A stretch of DNA of 64,000 nt from Xylogone sp. PMI_703 (lineage: Eukaryota > Ascomycota > Leotiomycetes). Numbering within the stretch: the first letter of the stretch is position 1; each line of letters opens with the position of its first letter. Below, piece by piece: positions 11,987 through 24,135 of this stretch. The position numbers and the translations under genes were made by a program. The notes below the pieces were generated by a model. It worked only from the letters and a program-made list of their open reading frames with translations, was not told the origin of the DNA and searched no databases. The DNA lies in NCBI GenBank assembly GCA_021399445.1, contig JAJTUQ010000003.1:1178001-1242000 (forward strand). The letters are read 5' to 3'.

Positions 11987-13600
11987 ATGGCGCGCAATCG
12001 TTTCTTTCAAGCAATCTACGAGTTCGTAACTACATTGCGGATGAGCCCACTCCAGGCTCTGGTGTGGTTCACCTGCTGGGCAGCATGGACTCTTGGTTCT
12101 TTACAGTTCTACTGCCTCCCATTCACTCTTAGTAACATTGCAAAGTACCTGGACGTGAAACAGAGCAAGATATCAGAGGCGAACACCACTGCTATGCTTT
12201 CTCGCTCCGTTGGTGCCGTCATTTTTGGGGTCCTCTCTGACCAATATGGCCGCAAAATTCCTATGCTCATCAACATTGTTTGTCTGGGAGTGTTAACTCT
12301 GGCAAGTGGATTTATTAAAACCTATCCGGCGCTTATTGGCGTCAGGTTCACATTTGGTAAGCATCGCATAGCTCCTTCGAGATGAGACTACCGCTAAATT
12401 TCTTGTTAAGGAGCTGCCTATGGCGGAATCTATGGCCTTGTCATGGCTACTGTCCTGGAGGCTACTCCTAGGAAAGCAAGAGGCATTGTAGGAGGATTCA
12501 CTCAACAAGGCTTTGCTGCTGGTTATTTGCTCTGTTCAGCCTTCCACTTGGCCATGTGTAAGACTTCCTGGCCCTATGGCCTAGTCTGCTAGCTCACTAA
12601 CCGACTCCACCAGCCAAATACGAATGGCAGGCTCTATTCTTTCTTGCAGCCGGACTAACTGTGCCTATTTTCGTTCTCCGCATCTTTACACCGTCCTACT
12701 CAACAACCGCAGCGGCAGTTAAAGATGATAACGGACCTGAAACACATGTGAGCGACAGAGCTGCGGTAGGAGGAAACTTGTCTTTCATAAAGAAACTGAA
12801 ATACGTGATGAGGTATCATTACGGCATCTTGATTTACCTTATTATCCTCACGGCCTGTTTTAACACAATGGGTCATGGCACCTTTGATCTCTATCCCACT
12901 TTCCTAACAACGCAAAGAAAGTTGTCAGTGCAAGAAGAGACTTGGGTTACCATCATTCTCCAGTCCGGTGGTATTATAGGAGCTATGATCGGTGGATATC
13001 TTGGGAAAAAATATAGCTTGAAGTGGATTCCATTCTGCTTTGCAATCTTCGCAGGGCCTTGGTTGCCGTTATATGCTCTACCAAAATCATGGCATCTCCT
13101 TGCTCTCGGAGCTTTCTTCGCGCAATTTGGATATGGTGGAGCAATTGGGAATCTTGGGAATATCTTGCAAGAAATCTGCCCTCATCCTGGCTTGAGAGCT
13201 TCTTTCGGCGGCGTAGCGTACAATCTTGGAAATGCCATTTCGTCGATTGCTCCCACGGTTGAGACGAAGCTCGGCGAGACTTATTCCCTGCCGGACGGAA
13301 CTCCAGATTATGCTCGTACACAGCTGATCCTAGTTGGGATTGTAAGTGAAGGCCTAGCTTAATACTGAAATAGAATGCTAACCAGTATAGATGGATGGAT
13401 TGCTCGTCCTCACTCTTGCACTTATGCCAAAGAAAAGCCTGAATAAGGATTGGGATATGGAAGACCCTAATGCTGAGATACCGCACCAAGCCGAAAATAT
13501 TCTCCTTGCGGAGGGAATTGAGGATAAAGGCAAGACGGAGGCTGGCAAGGCATCAGAAGCTGGATCCGCTGAAGTAGTTCAGATTGAGAATAAGGTTTGA
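11987..13600 (+). CDS. MFS carboxylate transporter, Jen1-like, 4 exons
   Basis: Exons 11987-12356, 12411-12557, 12614-13341 and 13391-13600 give 484 aa, with introns of 48-56 nt. Start at the ATG (MARNRFF...); an upstream in-frame frame opens only with GTG. It shows the Jen1/sialate-type MFS layout: TM1 'WFTCWAAWTLGSLQFY', the motif A-like 'LSDQYGRKIPM' after TM2, the 'GGIYGLVMATVLEATPRKARGIVGGFTQQG' region around TM4-5, a central loop, a second six-TM half, and a charged cytosolic tail rich in Glu/Lys. Jen1-type proteins carry lactate, pyruvate and other monocarboxylates across the plasma membrane. It is divergent from the amidohydrolase and convergent with the DUF1932 dehydrogenase, suggesting a small catabolic neighbourhood. 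The substrate is not determinable. Confidence 0.88.
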
Positions 13601-13971
13601 TTTGCAAGATTCCAAAATAACGGATCTTGGAGTCTGGCTTTCTCTCCATTCCTGTGTATTTGAGCACATCGTATTCTTACGTCTGTCCGTTGTGGGTCAT
13701 AGATACAAAGGGAGCGAAAATATCCAACCCTAAGTGAACTATTGGCAGTGTAGCAATATTGAATGATGAGCTGGTTATACCTAGGTTTTGAGGTAGATAA
13801 AAGATACATGAAGTGACAGATATCCCCAAATGGACCTCATTTATTGGGAGTCTACCGTTAGCTCCAGCTCTAAGACTACACCGCTAGGGAGAAGCATTTC
13901 AGGCATAAGACTAGTTTATAGGTGTTCCGTGTTTATGTGGCTAAACCTTGAAGACTAGAGCATTATTTCCA
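13601..13971. other. Convergent 3' intergenic region
   Basis: Lies between the stop codons of the transporter (+) and the dehydrogenase (-). No gene is seen; it presumably holds both 3' ends. Confidence 0.6.
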
Positions 13972-15019
13972 CTACTCCGTCTTCAACTTCTTAGCTTCCA
14001 TTCCCTGACTGAGAAGCTCTACTACATCCTCTACAGTTTTCCCACGCGCTCTATGTCCTGGTTTTTCCTTCCCGAGCTCTGAATCTTCCGCTACAACTCT
14101 ATAAACCTCAGCAACACCCTGAAAACTATACAAACTGTTAAAATAGAAACATTACCCAGTTTAGGGGACTCACATTTCTCGGCTAAATCCACCATCGTCT
14201 TCCATTGTCTCCGCGATCTCTAACATCTCATGCACCCAGCGATAAGCCTTCGGCGGCATTGTAACTAAGCCCTTTTCCGCAAGGCTGAGTGTCGAAGGAT
14301 TGTATTTCCCAAGGTAGTCCCGTAATTCTGGCAAGACGCCGAGATTATGCGCTGTGGTAAAAGATTCAATCGCTAGGGAAACAAACCCCTTAGTCGTCAC
14401 GGCAAAACACATCTTTAGACCTGTCGCAGAACCAATGGTCTCATTAAGATGATGAATGTTGAGGATCTCCGCGAGCCGCTGGTCTGGGATACGGTCAGGA
14501 CCGGATACAATCAGGCTGGGACAATGCCAGCTTGTTTCCTCGCTTCCTACGGCCATTGGTTTCTGGTAAGGTACTCCTCCAATGATACCGCCATCGATTA
14601 GCTTAATATTCGGGTTTGGTTCGAAAATTCGCGCAGTTTGCCTTGCTGTACGTGGAGATACTGCATTGAGGTCCAGGAACCAAAGTGGCGCGCTCTTAGG
14701 CAATGCATTTGCAGCATGCAATATACGCTCGGCAGTCTTGAGCGCGTCTCGCGGAGGAACAATTGAGAGTATATAATCGCACTGTTGTACAAGTTCCTCG
14801 TCCGTGGATAGGAGTTCAATTTCAGCAGATTGAGCGCGCGATTTAGTAAGTTCACTAAATATGTCAATATCATTTTTTAAAACAAAATGTCTATTATGTG
14901 AATAGAAACGTATACCTTCTTCCAGTTGCATTGGTGACCACACGATAACCGTGAGCTTTGAGTAATTGACCTATGCCCAAGCCCATCTCACCAATAGAAA
15001 TGATCCCAAGAGTGGCCAT
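13972..15019 (-). CDS. 6-phosphogluconate-dehydrogenase-like oxidoreductase with DUF1932, 3 exons
   Basis: Exons 15019-14916, 14854-14174 and 14125-13972 give 312 aa. Exon 1 encodes a Rossmann NAD(P) motif ('LGIISIGEMGLGIGQLL'); 'SIVPP' and 'FLDLNAVSPRTA' follow as in 6PGDH/3-hydroxyisobutyrate-dehydrogenase-like enzymes, with 'IDGGIIGG' and a helical C-terminal DUF1932 domain ending in 'GVAEVYRVVAED'. It is likely a cytosolic NAD(P)-dependent beta-hydroxyacid dehydrogenase-like enzyme. The third exon was found by joining GTGAGT near 14173 to TATAG at 14126; without it the protein stops early. It belongs by position with the transporter and amidohydrolase, but a shared pathway is inference. 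Confidence 0.85.
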
Positions 15020-16043
15020 TCTCTGCAAATCTCACTTGGAAGCTATTCATTCTAGAAGCTAGTATCCTATGCGACTTTGTTTTCATACGCCACTTTGTGT
15101 CGGACGGAATGTTTGCGTCCGTCTATGTAAGTAACAAGGGTCATGCCTACTTCTATTACTGGCCAAGCGCGCCATCCGTTGTACCACAGTATCGGGATTC
15201 CTACACTCCGTACTGGGTAATCAATATATCTCAAACGTTATATAATAGATAATAGATAATTGAACGTTAAATATTTTATAGATCGAATGGCTATGTAGGT
15301 GAAGCTACGCTCATAACGATGATCACACTATTCTCGTTCAGGGGGTGTAGGGTTTCGATTCCGTTGAAATCCTCAGAAACGCCATGCCCATCGTGCAATG
15401 CTCAAGGTGTAATATCTCATTGAGTCGACTCTCCTACCCTGTAGCTAATACTTCCTCCCATAAAGAATCTTGATATATGTTTAAAAATCGAGGACGTGGG
15501 ATTCTAATCTAAAAGATCGCGATAAGTGTATACTTACTAATAGTATAATACCAGTCACCGCTAACTAGGCCTCAAAAGCTTACTCCTACCCTCTGTATCG
15601 CACGTCTAGCCAACAAACACTTCCTTTATTGTTATTACTAAAAATCAATAACTTATTCGATTATCCTGCGCCTAAAATTATTAATCGTTAACGGATAAAA
15701 ATTAGTATCCTATAAATATTCGTCGAATTTAGCAAATCTGTCAAAATCTGATGGATTTGGTGCTTTCGGTACTCAAGAGTACATGCCTCGTAAGTCCCAG
15801 AGTAACTAGCAATAGCACTCAGGTAAGAAGGATAATCAACGAAACAATATGATGAAGGCCTTGTTTGACTATGTTGGTATTTCTCCATCTGATCACGAAT
15901 AAGTTCCTAGGAATCTGTTCCTAGACCCCTGCGAGTTCCTCCTAGAGCCAATTGGGATTGTACCAGGGGCGTGGGCGTCATGGAATGCATGTTAAGGCCG
16001 TGCTAAAGTTATAGGTTCCACATCATTATAATGAAAGGTTAAT
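15020..16043. other. Gene-poor AT-rich stretch
   Basis: Contains runs such as repeated 'ataatagata' near 15240 and no frame with a recognisable domain. A B-box-like string near 15347 has no matching A box or cloverleaf, so I do not call a tRNA. Confidence 0.55.
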
Positions 16044-18109
16044 TTAAATTATTGTAATAGTTTGGATGCTGCATTTCTGACCGAAGAGCTCCATCTGTGT
16101 TCTGTCCAGTATCTCCAAAAGCCCTATTCGCCTAAACACAGTTTCCTTGAAGAGTGGCACTGAAGTTGGTACAAGGAGTAATCCATAGATCTTCGTAATA
16201 CGTAACACAGACAATGGACCCTTCGTTCTTGCATTCGAATTGATATCTTCCCAAGAATCAGGGTAGATACCACCGATGGGTACTATGTCATTTGATAGCT
16301 CTTGGTACGGCTCCAAGCTTTCACTATCCTGGGATAGGGTGGATTGAGCGTTATCTGTTTTATCTTGTATATCTTGGCTACCAAGACCGGAAAAGAGACT
16401 AACGTATCGTTTTCCATCGTCGTTGTGGAATCTGTAGTGAGAATTTCGTTCCACCTCTCGCATCACCCAACCCCTTAGCTTAAGGTAGCCTCTTGTGTTT
16501 GTATCGACTTGCCCGAAAGGATCAGCATTAAAGACTGGAACTGAAGCATCTACAACGTCGATGGCTAATGGATCACCATTATGAAAATGAACTTGATAAT
16601 CCACGCTTGCCCATGACCATGATGGCGCGCGGTAAGATACTGGTCGAGAATCCGTGACGCTCAGGCGAATATCGATCCACCAAAGTAACTGAGCCACCAA
16701 ATCTTCCTTCCACAGACCGGCTAGGTAGAAGTCTCTGGTTAAAGAATGAATGTGTTTTGCGTACCCAGATAGTGCAGGCAACTTATCGGAAGTGTAAGTC
16801 AGGCTCCTCGCAGTGAAGTCCTGGATAATACAAGGCTAGGATTAGCAATCTAAAATTTACCGCATCTCAAAACGATGACGGACCTCGATGATATTTTTCC
16901 AGCTTGGCCTTTGTAGATTCTTTGGTTTGGTCAGCGGACCATTCGCATTGATTATAGTCGTCGAGCACTCCCATGCCAACTGAGATTCCTCGAACTTCAA
17001 AATCCGAGGAGACAACAGCCGCTCTTGTAAGCACCAAGCTCGTTTTTCGAGAGGCGCAGAGTTTACTTTCGAGTTAAACTGCGGACGTGCCCTCTTAAAG
17101 GGAAGGACATACACCATACCTGACTGGCCGTTACCTAGGTTGTAAGGTAATACGCAGTTAAAGTCAACCGGCGGGAAACTAGCAGAGAGAATGCCATCGG
17201 TGACTTGTTTCGCAGCGGAGGCTGCGATTGTCAGGGCTGCACCACCATAGATATTAGCCATGTTCGCAGATTCTCTAATCCAATCTTCAGCATTGGGTGA
17301 GTCTTGTACGATGCAGAGTGCGTCAATCCATACGTATTCAATATCTAGACGTCGGCAAATCAAGATCACGTCTCGCAACGTTGCCGGAAGCTCTTCAAAT
17401 GGATATCTGTAGGAAACCGATCCCAACTTTGCTCTGATGAGCATCACAGGTTGTTTGACTGGTCCCCAACAATAACTAAGGGCAGCATAAATCCCTTGTG
17501 CACCCACGGGGGGTATATAGAGCGATGGATCTTGGTTGTCGGATCCCACATGGACCAAGCGTGTTGGAAGACGAGTAGTCAATGCCTGAACACATTTAGG
17601 ATGACTGTTCATACATTCCCGGATCCATTGACGAGCCATAGTAAAACATGCTTCACTATCAAATCTAGTCAAAGGCGGTCTTCTCCAGATTAATTTTGAC
17701 GCCGGATCTCCTTAAAAATCATCAGCTGCGTAAAGGCCAAAAGAGACTAATTAATTTGCTTACCTTCTGCTGCAATGAACACTAATTCTCGCTTGTTCGT
17801 TAGGCCTCGAAATCCTTCAACAACTTTGACGTCCGTTCCTGCTCTGACTCCAGTTACCGCGGCAAAGCCATGATCATCTCCGACGCTGGGAAGTCCATCT
17901 TTCCATCCTGGAAAGACTATCCGGCAGAAGGGACATCCAGCCTTAGCCCTTGACAAGGTTGATAAATTCGCCAGAAGGCGATGGTGGGAATTCAATGATA
18001 TTGATTCCATGTTGATATTCCGACACTCGGAGCATAACGCATTATCCAAGTCTTCAGCAATAACCATGCCATTTCTCGTGGTAGGCACTAAATCCGCGTC
18101 TGCAGGCAT
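16044..18109 (-). CDS. HET-domain (heterokaryon incompatibility) protein, 3 exons
   Basis: Exons 18109-17764, 17710-16861 and 16806-16044 give 652 aa. The N-terminus has a C..C...C-x2-C pattern ('ALCSECRNI', 'AGCPFCRIVFPGW'), then the HET block: 'YAALSYCWG', 'LPATLRDVILICRRLDIEYVWIDALCIVQDS', 'IYGGAALTIAAS', 'RAWCLQERLLSPRIL', and the C-terminal 'LTYTSDKLPALSGYAK' and 'YRAPSWSWASVD'. HET proteins trigger a death reaction after fusion of unlike hyphae, though most copies are uncharacterised paralogues. The third junction looks like a frameshift if the nearest AG is used; the acceptor at GCGAG (16807) restores the frame and the family motif, so the gene appears intact. No partner NLR or het-s-like gene is adjacent. 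Confidence 0.88.
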
Positions 18110-18693
18110 GACTCTTAGTGAGTTTGGCCAAAGAGTTTAGACCGATTGGAAATAAACTTAGTATATGCTCACATATGCTGAATTGAATTTTGAAGTTTAA
18201 CAAGCAGGAGGCACAGTCGGTTGCGCTGTGCGACCCCTCTCAGATCACAAAATGGCCCAAACCGAATCCTTTAGTCTTCTAATTTTAGTCACTGGTAATT
18301 GTACTGTAGCTGGAATTTGCAGCTGCCCTTGGACTCGCCTACTCATCTTGGTCCAGTCGGGCATAAGTTTGCACACCGCAGAGAAGAACGAGATACTTTT
18401 ATTTAATGATCAACAGAAAATGATTGTTTTGTGTAGATGCTTGTAGTAGAATCTAATAATAGATACACCATAGAGCAGAGAATTGGAGGCAGCATCAAGA
18501 CATGGCTTACCTGGCTACTCGATTTGCACCGACAAGTTTGTCAAGAAAGACATACGAGTACTCCCCTGTTGGTATATTTATCACTCGCGTTGTATTGGAC
18601 CATGCGTTAGATTACATCGCTAGTTCTACAGATAGAGGCGCTGTAATACAGAATTATATACTAGTTCTAATGTTTTGCGTCACCAACCCATTA
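18110..18693. other. Intergenic, no supported gene
   Basis: Short frames only; holds the HET promoter and the 3' end of the channel gene. Confidence 0.6.
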
Positions 18694-20895
18694 TTATTGA
18701 GTCACACGTCTCTTCACTCTATATGGGTTCACAAGTAGTAACCTGTAGTTTTTTCTTCTCTTTCGCACACCACTGAGTGATATATTTCGAGTAATTAGTG
18801 GAGATATTTGAACTGCATCATTCATCGTTGTAGAGCTGTCCTTAGTGGTATCTAAGTCGTCATTATGCAATAACCCCGTCGACACATAATCATAGCTGAA
18901 CACGGCTTCGATGCTGCTAGAGATTGAGAACTTAGAAATGCCCCAGAGACCACCGCCACGTTTGTTGGAAGATCTAAACACTCTTCGGTTGGTGTCTGCC
19001 CTTAAATACGCTCGCTCGAAGAGACAAATTATAAGTAGAATGGGAGCGTTAATGACTCGAGTTGCTGCAACATTGATCTTGTGGAACCAGCGCGGGGAGA
19101 GTATAAGCCTCAGAGGAAGCAACAAGCACACAGCCAGAATATTAAACGGCGGCTGATAAGCAAAAATTGAGTCACTCTTCACTCCTCCAAATGTGACCAC
19201 GGCGCGTCGATATTGGTACTCCACAGCTGCGTTGGCGACTATTGTAGAGAAGTCGTGACTTAGCATGGCCACAAGCAGAGTCAGGAATAAGGTATTCCCT
19301 AAGAACGCGAAAGCGATCATAAGAAGTGGACCGAGGACCTTGTGAAAATCAACAGACTTTTCAATGCCAGTACCATCCAGTCCAAACCACACCCACAATA
19401 GCCACTTTGAGATCGTAGCTGCGGAGTGAGAGCCGTTACTTAACCATACCATAGAAAGGAGAAATCCGGCGGAGCACCACGCAGCTAAGAGGCAGAGGAT
19501 CGAGAAGTCCGCCATCATTTCTCGCAAGGCCACAATAAGCATGTTATTAGACATGAGGTTAAACGCTAGCCGAGGTATAAGAACAGGGGCAGCAGTTGTC
19601 AAGATATCTAACCCCAGCTGACCCAACTCTGCTTCCCCAGTTAGACCACCACAGACACGAAGGATGAGGTAGGTCCAGTAAGAAAAAGCAAAGATGACAT
19701 CTAGAAATGACCACAGATTTTGTGCATAAATTTGCCATCCGTGTTCCAGCACTGAAGCAAATTGGTCCAATACCCATCCAAAAGCGTAAATAGCAAATGT
19801 GATCTCATACCAAGAGAGCGCGGTTTTTCGTCGATTGATCATTACCAGGATATATAAGAGCAAGAGCAAGCTGAATTGGTAAACCTCCAGTATGTATCGC
19901 GTCCGTGGTACGATAAGTCTGTATTGGTTAAATAGAGAAGCTTGTCTCGGATTGTATATCGATATTTGTCTATACTTATAATCATCGGGAATGATGTCGA
20001 TGGGTGAGAAAGGGGTGTACACTATCTGCCCCTTATGGATTGCATCTATCATCTTCTGACATACCAAAGAGCTCAAAAAGGATCTGCTCTCAGAAATTAT
20101 GGCTAGCTCTAATGCAGTGGACTTCATGCCAGATCCTTTCATTCCGCCCACTATCCAGGGCAATGAGCGGCGAATCTCCTCAGTGGCTTCGTCCGGCGCG
20201 TTCTGGAGGAGGTCGAAATCGGCCACGAGAATTTTTGCCAGTAATAGAAATGATTCAGGCGCAGAAAGGTCTGCATTGTAAAGCTGTAGGATCTCTGTTG
20301 CGAGGAGTTCGCATACTGAAGCCCGAGCAGCGCTGATAGCTTGGTGATACACGCTGCTTGACTGCTCGTGGATGAAGTGTACTCGGTTGACGAACAGACA
20401 ATATACTACACAAGGAGATTGGTTAGCAGCAGCGAGACACTGTGGATACATATATGAAACGTTACCTATTGATAAGTCGGTCTGATGGTGAATATCGTTT
20501 AGAAGAAGTTGAACCGTAGAAGCGTGTGTGCTCGGATTGTTGATACGTCCCGTCGAATAGCTATCATCTTTCTGTGGTGTTAGAGGCTGGTCAGGGGTGG
20601 CATAGCTCTTGACTTACTGATACTAGCGACAACTTTTCGACGTATCCTTCCAATAATAATTAGCTCTTAGCAGCATGAGAGTACAAGCCTTGACCTTGAT
20701 TTTCGAGACTCACGAATGGATGTTATCATAGATAGGTGAGGAATTAAGGGTAGGCAAGTGCAACTGTGGCTGTGTCTGATACATCGGTACCCCTTCTCTG
20801 GCAGCATCAACTCTTTCCTCATCTCGCAGAAGTGTCCGCCCCTCTTCTGTCTCAAAGGATATCCTATCTCTTTTTGCGGTAAAGACCCGGACCAT
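18694..20895 (-). CDS. Fungal TRP/YVC1-like ion channel, 3 exons
   Basis: Exons 20895-20714, 20605-20466 and 20405-18694 give 677 aa. The N-terminus is cytosolic, followed by helical repeats ('LALEIAIISES'-like ankyrin-type segment). Membrane segments then run in the order 'FSLLLLLYILVMI', 'ITFAIYAFGWVLDQF', 'WSFLDVIFAFSYWTYLIL', 'LDILTTAAPVLIPRLAF', 'MMADFSILCLLAAWCSAGFLLSMVWL', a pore-like loop ('KWLLWVWFGLDGTGIEKSVDFHKVLGP'), and 'LLMIAFAFLGNTLFLTLLVAMLSHDF'. This is the fungal TRP-like vacuolar or plasma-membrane cation channel layout (YVC1 relatives), a calcium-permeable stress channel. The first two introns use less common acceptors (CAAGAG; GTGTAG), so the N-terminal 107 residues are less certain than the rest. 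Confidence 0.8.
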
Positions 20896-21651
20896 GTTGT
20901 GACACACCTAAATATGAGCGACAAATTTCACAATCGAGAAATTAATAGGTAAAAGGTTTGAGATGCCCTGTTCAAGAACTAGCTGCTCCGAGCGAGGTTT
21001 TCTGTACCTCAGCTGCCGATCCACACATCCCCAGAATATGCGGCATATTTTGACGCGCACCAACGTTGAGAGCCATGACAAAGTCTCGGATCTGTCATTT
21101 CACAGAATAAGCTGGTCAAATCTTGTCTTAGATAAGGTTAGCTCTGACTGAGGCTAGCTTTACCCGCATTGAGAGATGGAATGAGGCATTTTGGCCTGCT
21201 CCAATCTGGATTCGAGGCGTTCGCGGTTTATCTCCATCACACCGATACTGCTTTTGCGATCGCGAGGCAAAATTCACGCTCACTTCCCCTTGGGATTGGA
21301 GCAGGTCATACATTCCGATTATCTGCTATAATTATCGATTGCATTCCCCATATGGAAACAAAGGTAGTTTAGGTGACTAACAGAGACGAGGTGGAGAGTT
21401 GCACAGCGGACGGACGCCTGGTTCACTGACAACATACGGAACTTCCATCACACTATTCTTATTGAGGGCAAACATGCAGAACTGTGCAAGATGAGGAGTG
21501 ATATCCAAGACTAGAATCAGAGAGATAAGGCCTAGTTTAGAGGCTATCGGTAATCCATAAACTGCGGGTTAGCCTCTGCATATATAAATCTTGTGAATAA
21601 CGTACAGCGAGGATACCTGCCTTGTCATAACATCCAATTTCTTGTCAAGTC
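20896..21651. other. Divergent intergenic region, channel / RING gene
   Basis: No gene is supported; it holds both promoters, including the TATA-like site at 21581-21588. Confidence 0.5.
21581..21588 (+). promoter_or_regulatory. TATA-like box for RING gene
   Basis: The string tatataaa lies 64 bp above the ATG at 21652, a usual spacing for an ascomycete core promoter. This is positional evidence only. Confidence 0.4.
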
Positions 21652-22427
21652 ATGCCAACTGTGCCGTTATCCCCCAGTAGCAACCATTCCAGCACTCGCA
21701 GGACTACGCTCTCAATCGGTCTAGCCTTGGCACTGATTGTGTTGATACTCCTCGTCACCCATCTTATGAATCGACTGCGTCCTGTAGTCAATCAACCTGC
21801 GAACAGCCAGCAATCATCCATAATAGAGACCCAAAGACAAACAGGGATCGAGGTCTCCATCCTCAAGTCGTTACCAACGGCCAAATACTCGGCAAAGTTA
21901 CATTCATTCAAAGAAGCTCGGCGCGATGAGATCCAAAATTCAACAACTTATGCTGCCATCGCAGACAGAGGCACTCTTTCTAAAGAGATGAATACAGAGA
22001 AATCAGGTTTTGCAGTCGTGAATGGGGAGGAGGAGGAAGAGGAAGATATGTTGTCCAATGATCCCAATATACCTTTGTATTCATTGGACAACAAAGGGCA
22101 ATCTGAAGTGGACGGCGGCTCTGCTTATTGTTCTATTTGCACAGAAGAATTCCACGATGGTGAATATATTCGGATACTTCCTTGCGCTCACATTTATCAC
22201 CGGCGCTGCATTGATCCCTGGCTCGTAGGCTTCGTAGGATCTTGTCCACTCTGGTTAGTTACTCTTGGTTAAAATCTATCTTTCCATGCCAGCGAACTAA
22301 CTGTCTTCATTATAGCAGGAAAATGATACCCGATTCGAACACAATCCCTCCCGTAAAACCACCAGCGCCTGCCTTTTTACGAGGACCCCCTATGACTTGG
22401 CCTTTTATGAATCGCCCTCGATCATAG
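21652..22427 (+). CDS. Single-pass membrane RING-H2 ubiquitin ligase, 2 exons
   Basis: Exons 21652-22253 and 22316-22427 give 237 aa. One strong TM helix sits near residues 22-45 ('LSIGLALALIVLILLVTHLMNRL'). An acidic stretch precedes the RING: CSIC...C-A-H-x2-H-x2-C and, after splicing, C-P-L-C-R (the second Cys of this pair comes from the exon junction). This is the layout of ATL/RNF13-type membrane E3 ligases, which ubiquitinate proteins at endomembranes or the plasma membrane. The C-terminus is Pro-rich (about 30 aa). The gene is intact once the 62-nt intron is removed. Confidence 0.88.
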
Positions 22428-22974
22428 ATTTGCGAGCGTCGCTGTTAAGAATAGGATGGTTATAAATAGTAATTATCTTAAGACTTATCTTCACTAAAGA
22501 TATATTAAGTATAAACTAAATAGATCATATTCGAGAAAACTCAATGGAAGGGATAATGCGGAGATGGAACAGACGCCCCACTTATGGGGTAAATTGAAGG
22601 ATTATCAATCGGTGACTGAGCAGGCCAAGACACCTAAAAAAAACAACTAGCCAGTAATTGTGGATTATTCTAAGATGCAACTAAACCAGGGATGAATGGC
22701 CGTTGAATCCCCTCTTTGCTGGTATTCGCATGCGTTACGTATGAGCGGATAGCGGAAACCAATCGACCTTCCGCAATTGAGCCGCAGCTCCCGATCATGT
22801 GTTCACCTCCAAAGTCTCCACGTATTAGAAACATATAAGGCTCGTACGAGTGAATTGCCAGTCTTATAAGCTAAAGCATGTGAAGAATTAAGCCTTTGTG
22901 GCTGTATTTAGTTCATTAAGTTGCAGCCCTTCTGTCTCTCTATATACGCATATTGTCTACATTTTCACCTTAGA
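22428..22974. other. Intergenic, no supported gene
   Basis: No coding signal. A tatata string at 22941-22946 is 29 bp above the next ATG and may be part of its core promoter. Confidence 0.5.
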
Positions 22975-24135
22975 ATGGCGAGGCTCATTGCGGTAACGGG
23001 AGCAACGGGAAATCAAGGAGGATCCGTTGCAAAGTTGCTGTTGAAGTATCCAGATGAGTACAAGGTCCGCGCAATCACTCGCGATGCGAATTCGCCACCG
23101 GCCCGGGCTCTGAGAGAACTGGGTGCCGAGATCGTGGAAGCAGACTTAACCAAGCCAGAGACGTTGCCTGCCGCTGTAGCTGGTTGCTGGGGAGTATTTG
23201 GGGTAACTAACTTCTATGACTCGGTATGTACCACATGCTTGATGTTTGGTTTCTAGATAGCAGCGATAACACCTCCTTGTAGAAAATCAAAGGCGACCCA
23301 GGCAGCGAAGAAGTCCAAGGGAAAAATCTCGTAAAAGCCTCGTACGATGCTAGAGTGAGATGCTTTATCTGGAGCTCACTTCCTAGCTCAGCTCAGATAT
23401 CTGGAGGCCGGCTCGTTTCTCGAATATATGAAGGTTAGCCGGAGATGGAAATAGCTTCCATATGGGTGCGTTCTAACGGATATAGGGAAACATCATGTCG
23501 ATGCTTATATCAAAGAAATTGGCCTCCCGGCTAGCATTTTGTACACGGGGAATTTCTATGAGAATCTGGTGCTCCGAGGACACGTCACTTATAACAAAGC
23601 AGAAGATATCATCGAGTTTCGTCATACCGTGGTTAAGAGAGACACAAGAAGTAAGTTTGATCTCTGTCGATTTTTAATTTATTCGGTCAATAGACATTGC
23701 TTACCATTCTGACACTCGTTCAAGTGGCAATGCTATACGTCGAAAAAGACCTTTCCGCGGTCGTCAAAGCGGTTTTTGACCAATGGGAGTCCGAGAAGGA
23801 GACGCTTAACCATAAAATCCTTTACTGCGCGTCTTCTCGAGTTACACCAGGAGAGATTATTGATTGTATTGAGAAGGGTATGCTTTGTTCCCCCATAAAC
23901 ATTACAGCGGTTCTAGCCACTAAAAAAAATATCAGTTACTGGTAAGAAATGTAGCTGGGAATCATTGCCCACAACCGGCGTTCCTGATCGAGATATAATG
24001 TACCAGCTATACAACGAGATGGGAATGTACGGGAACAAAGAACTTCCAGACGAGAATATTGTGGCGTTGGGTGTGAAGATGCACAATACTGAGGATTATG
24101 TCAGGGAGCGTTTGTTGCCTCATCTAGGTCTATAG
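22975..24135 (+). CDS. NmrA-like NAD(P)-binding protein, 5 exons
   Basis: Exons 22975-23223, 23283-23433, 23486-23650, 23725-23877 and 23936-24135 give 305 aa. The N-terminal Rossmann motif is 'VTGATGNQGGSVAKLLL', then 'VRAITRD', 'VEADLTKPETL' and 'AGCWGVFGVTNFYDS', typical of NmrA/HSCARG proteins. Later 'ILYTGNFYENLV', 'VEKDLSAVVKAVFDQW' and 'LPTTGVPDRDI' match the family. These proteins bind NAD(P) and act as redox sensors or as regulators of nitrogen metabolism, usually without the SDR catalytic Tyr-Lys pair. Exon 4 was set to start after TTCAAG, because the nearest TAG gives sequence unlike the family. The fifth exon uses ATATCAG. The gene appears intact. Confidence 0.85.

Noticed and set aside
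15340..15360. tRNA B-box-like string (another near 59078)
   Set aside because: No matching A box or foldable cloverleaf at the right distance in either place.
16807..16860. Apparent one-base deletion in the HET gene
   Set aside because: Using the acceptor after GCGAG instead of the nearer CCAG keeps the frame and gives the usual SLTYTSDKLPALSG block.
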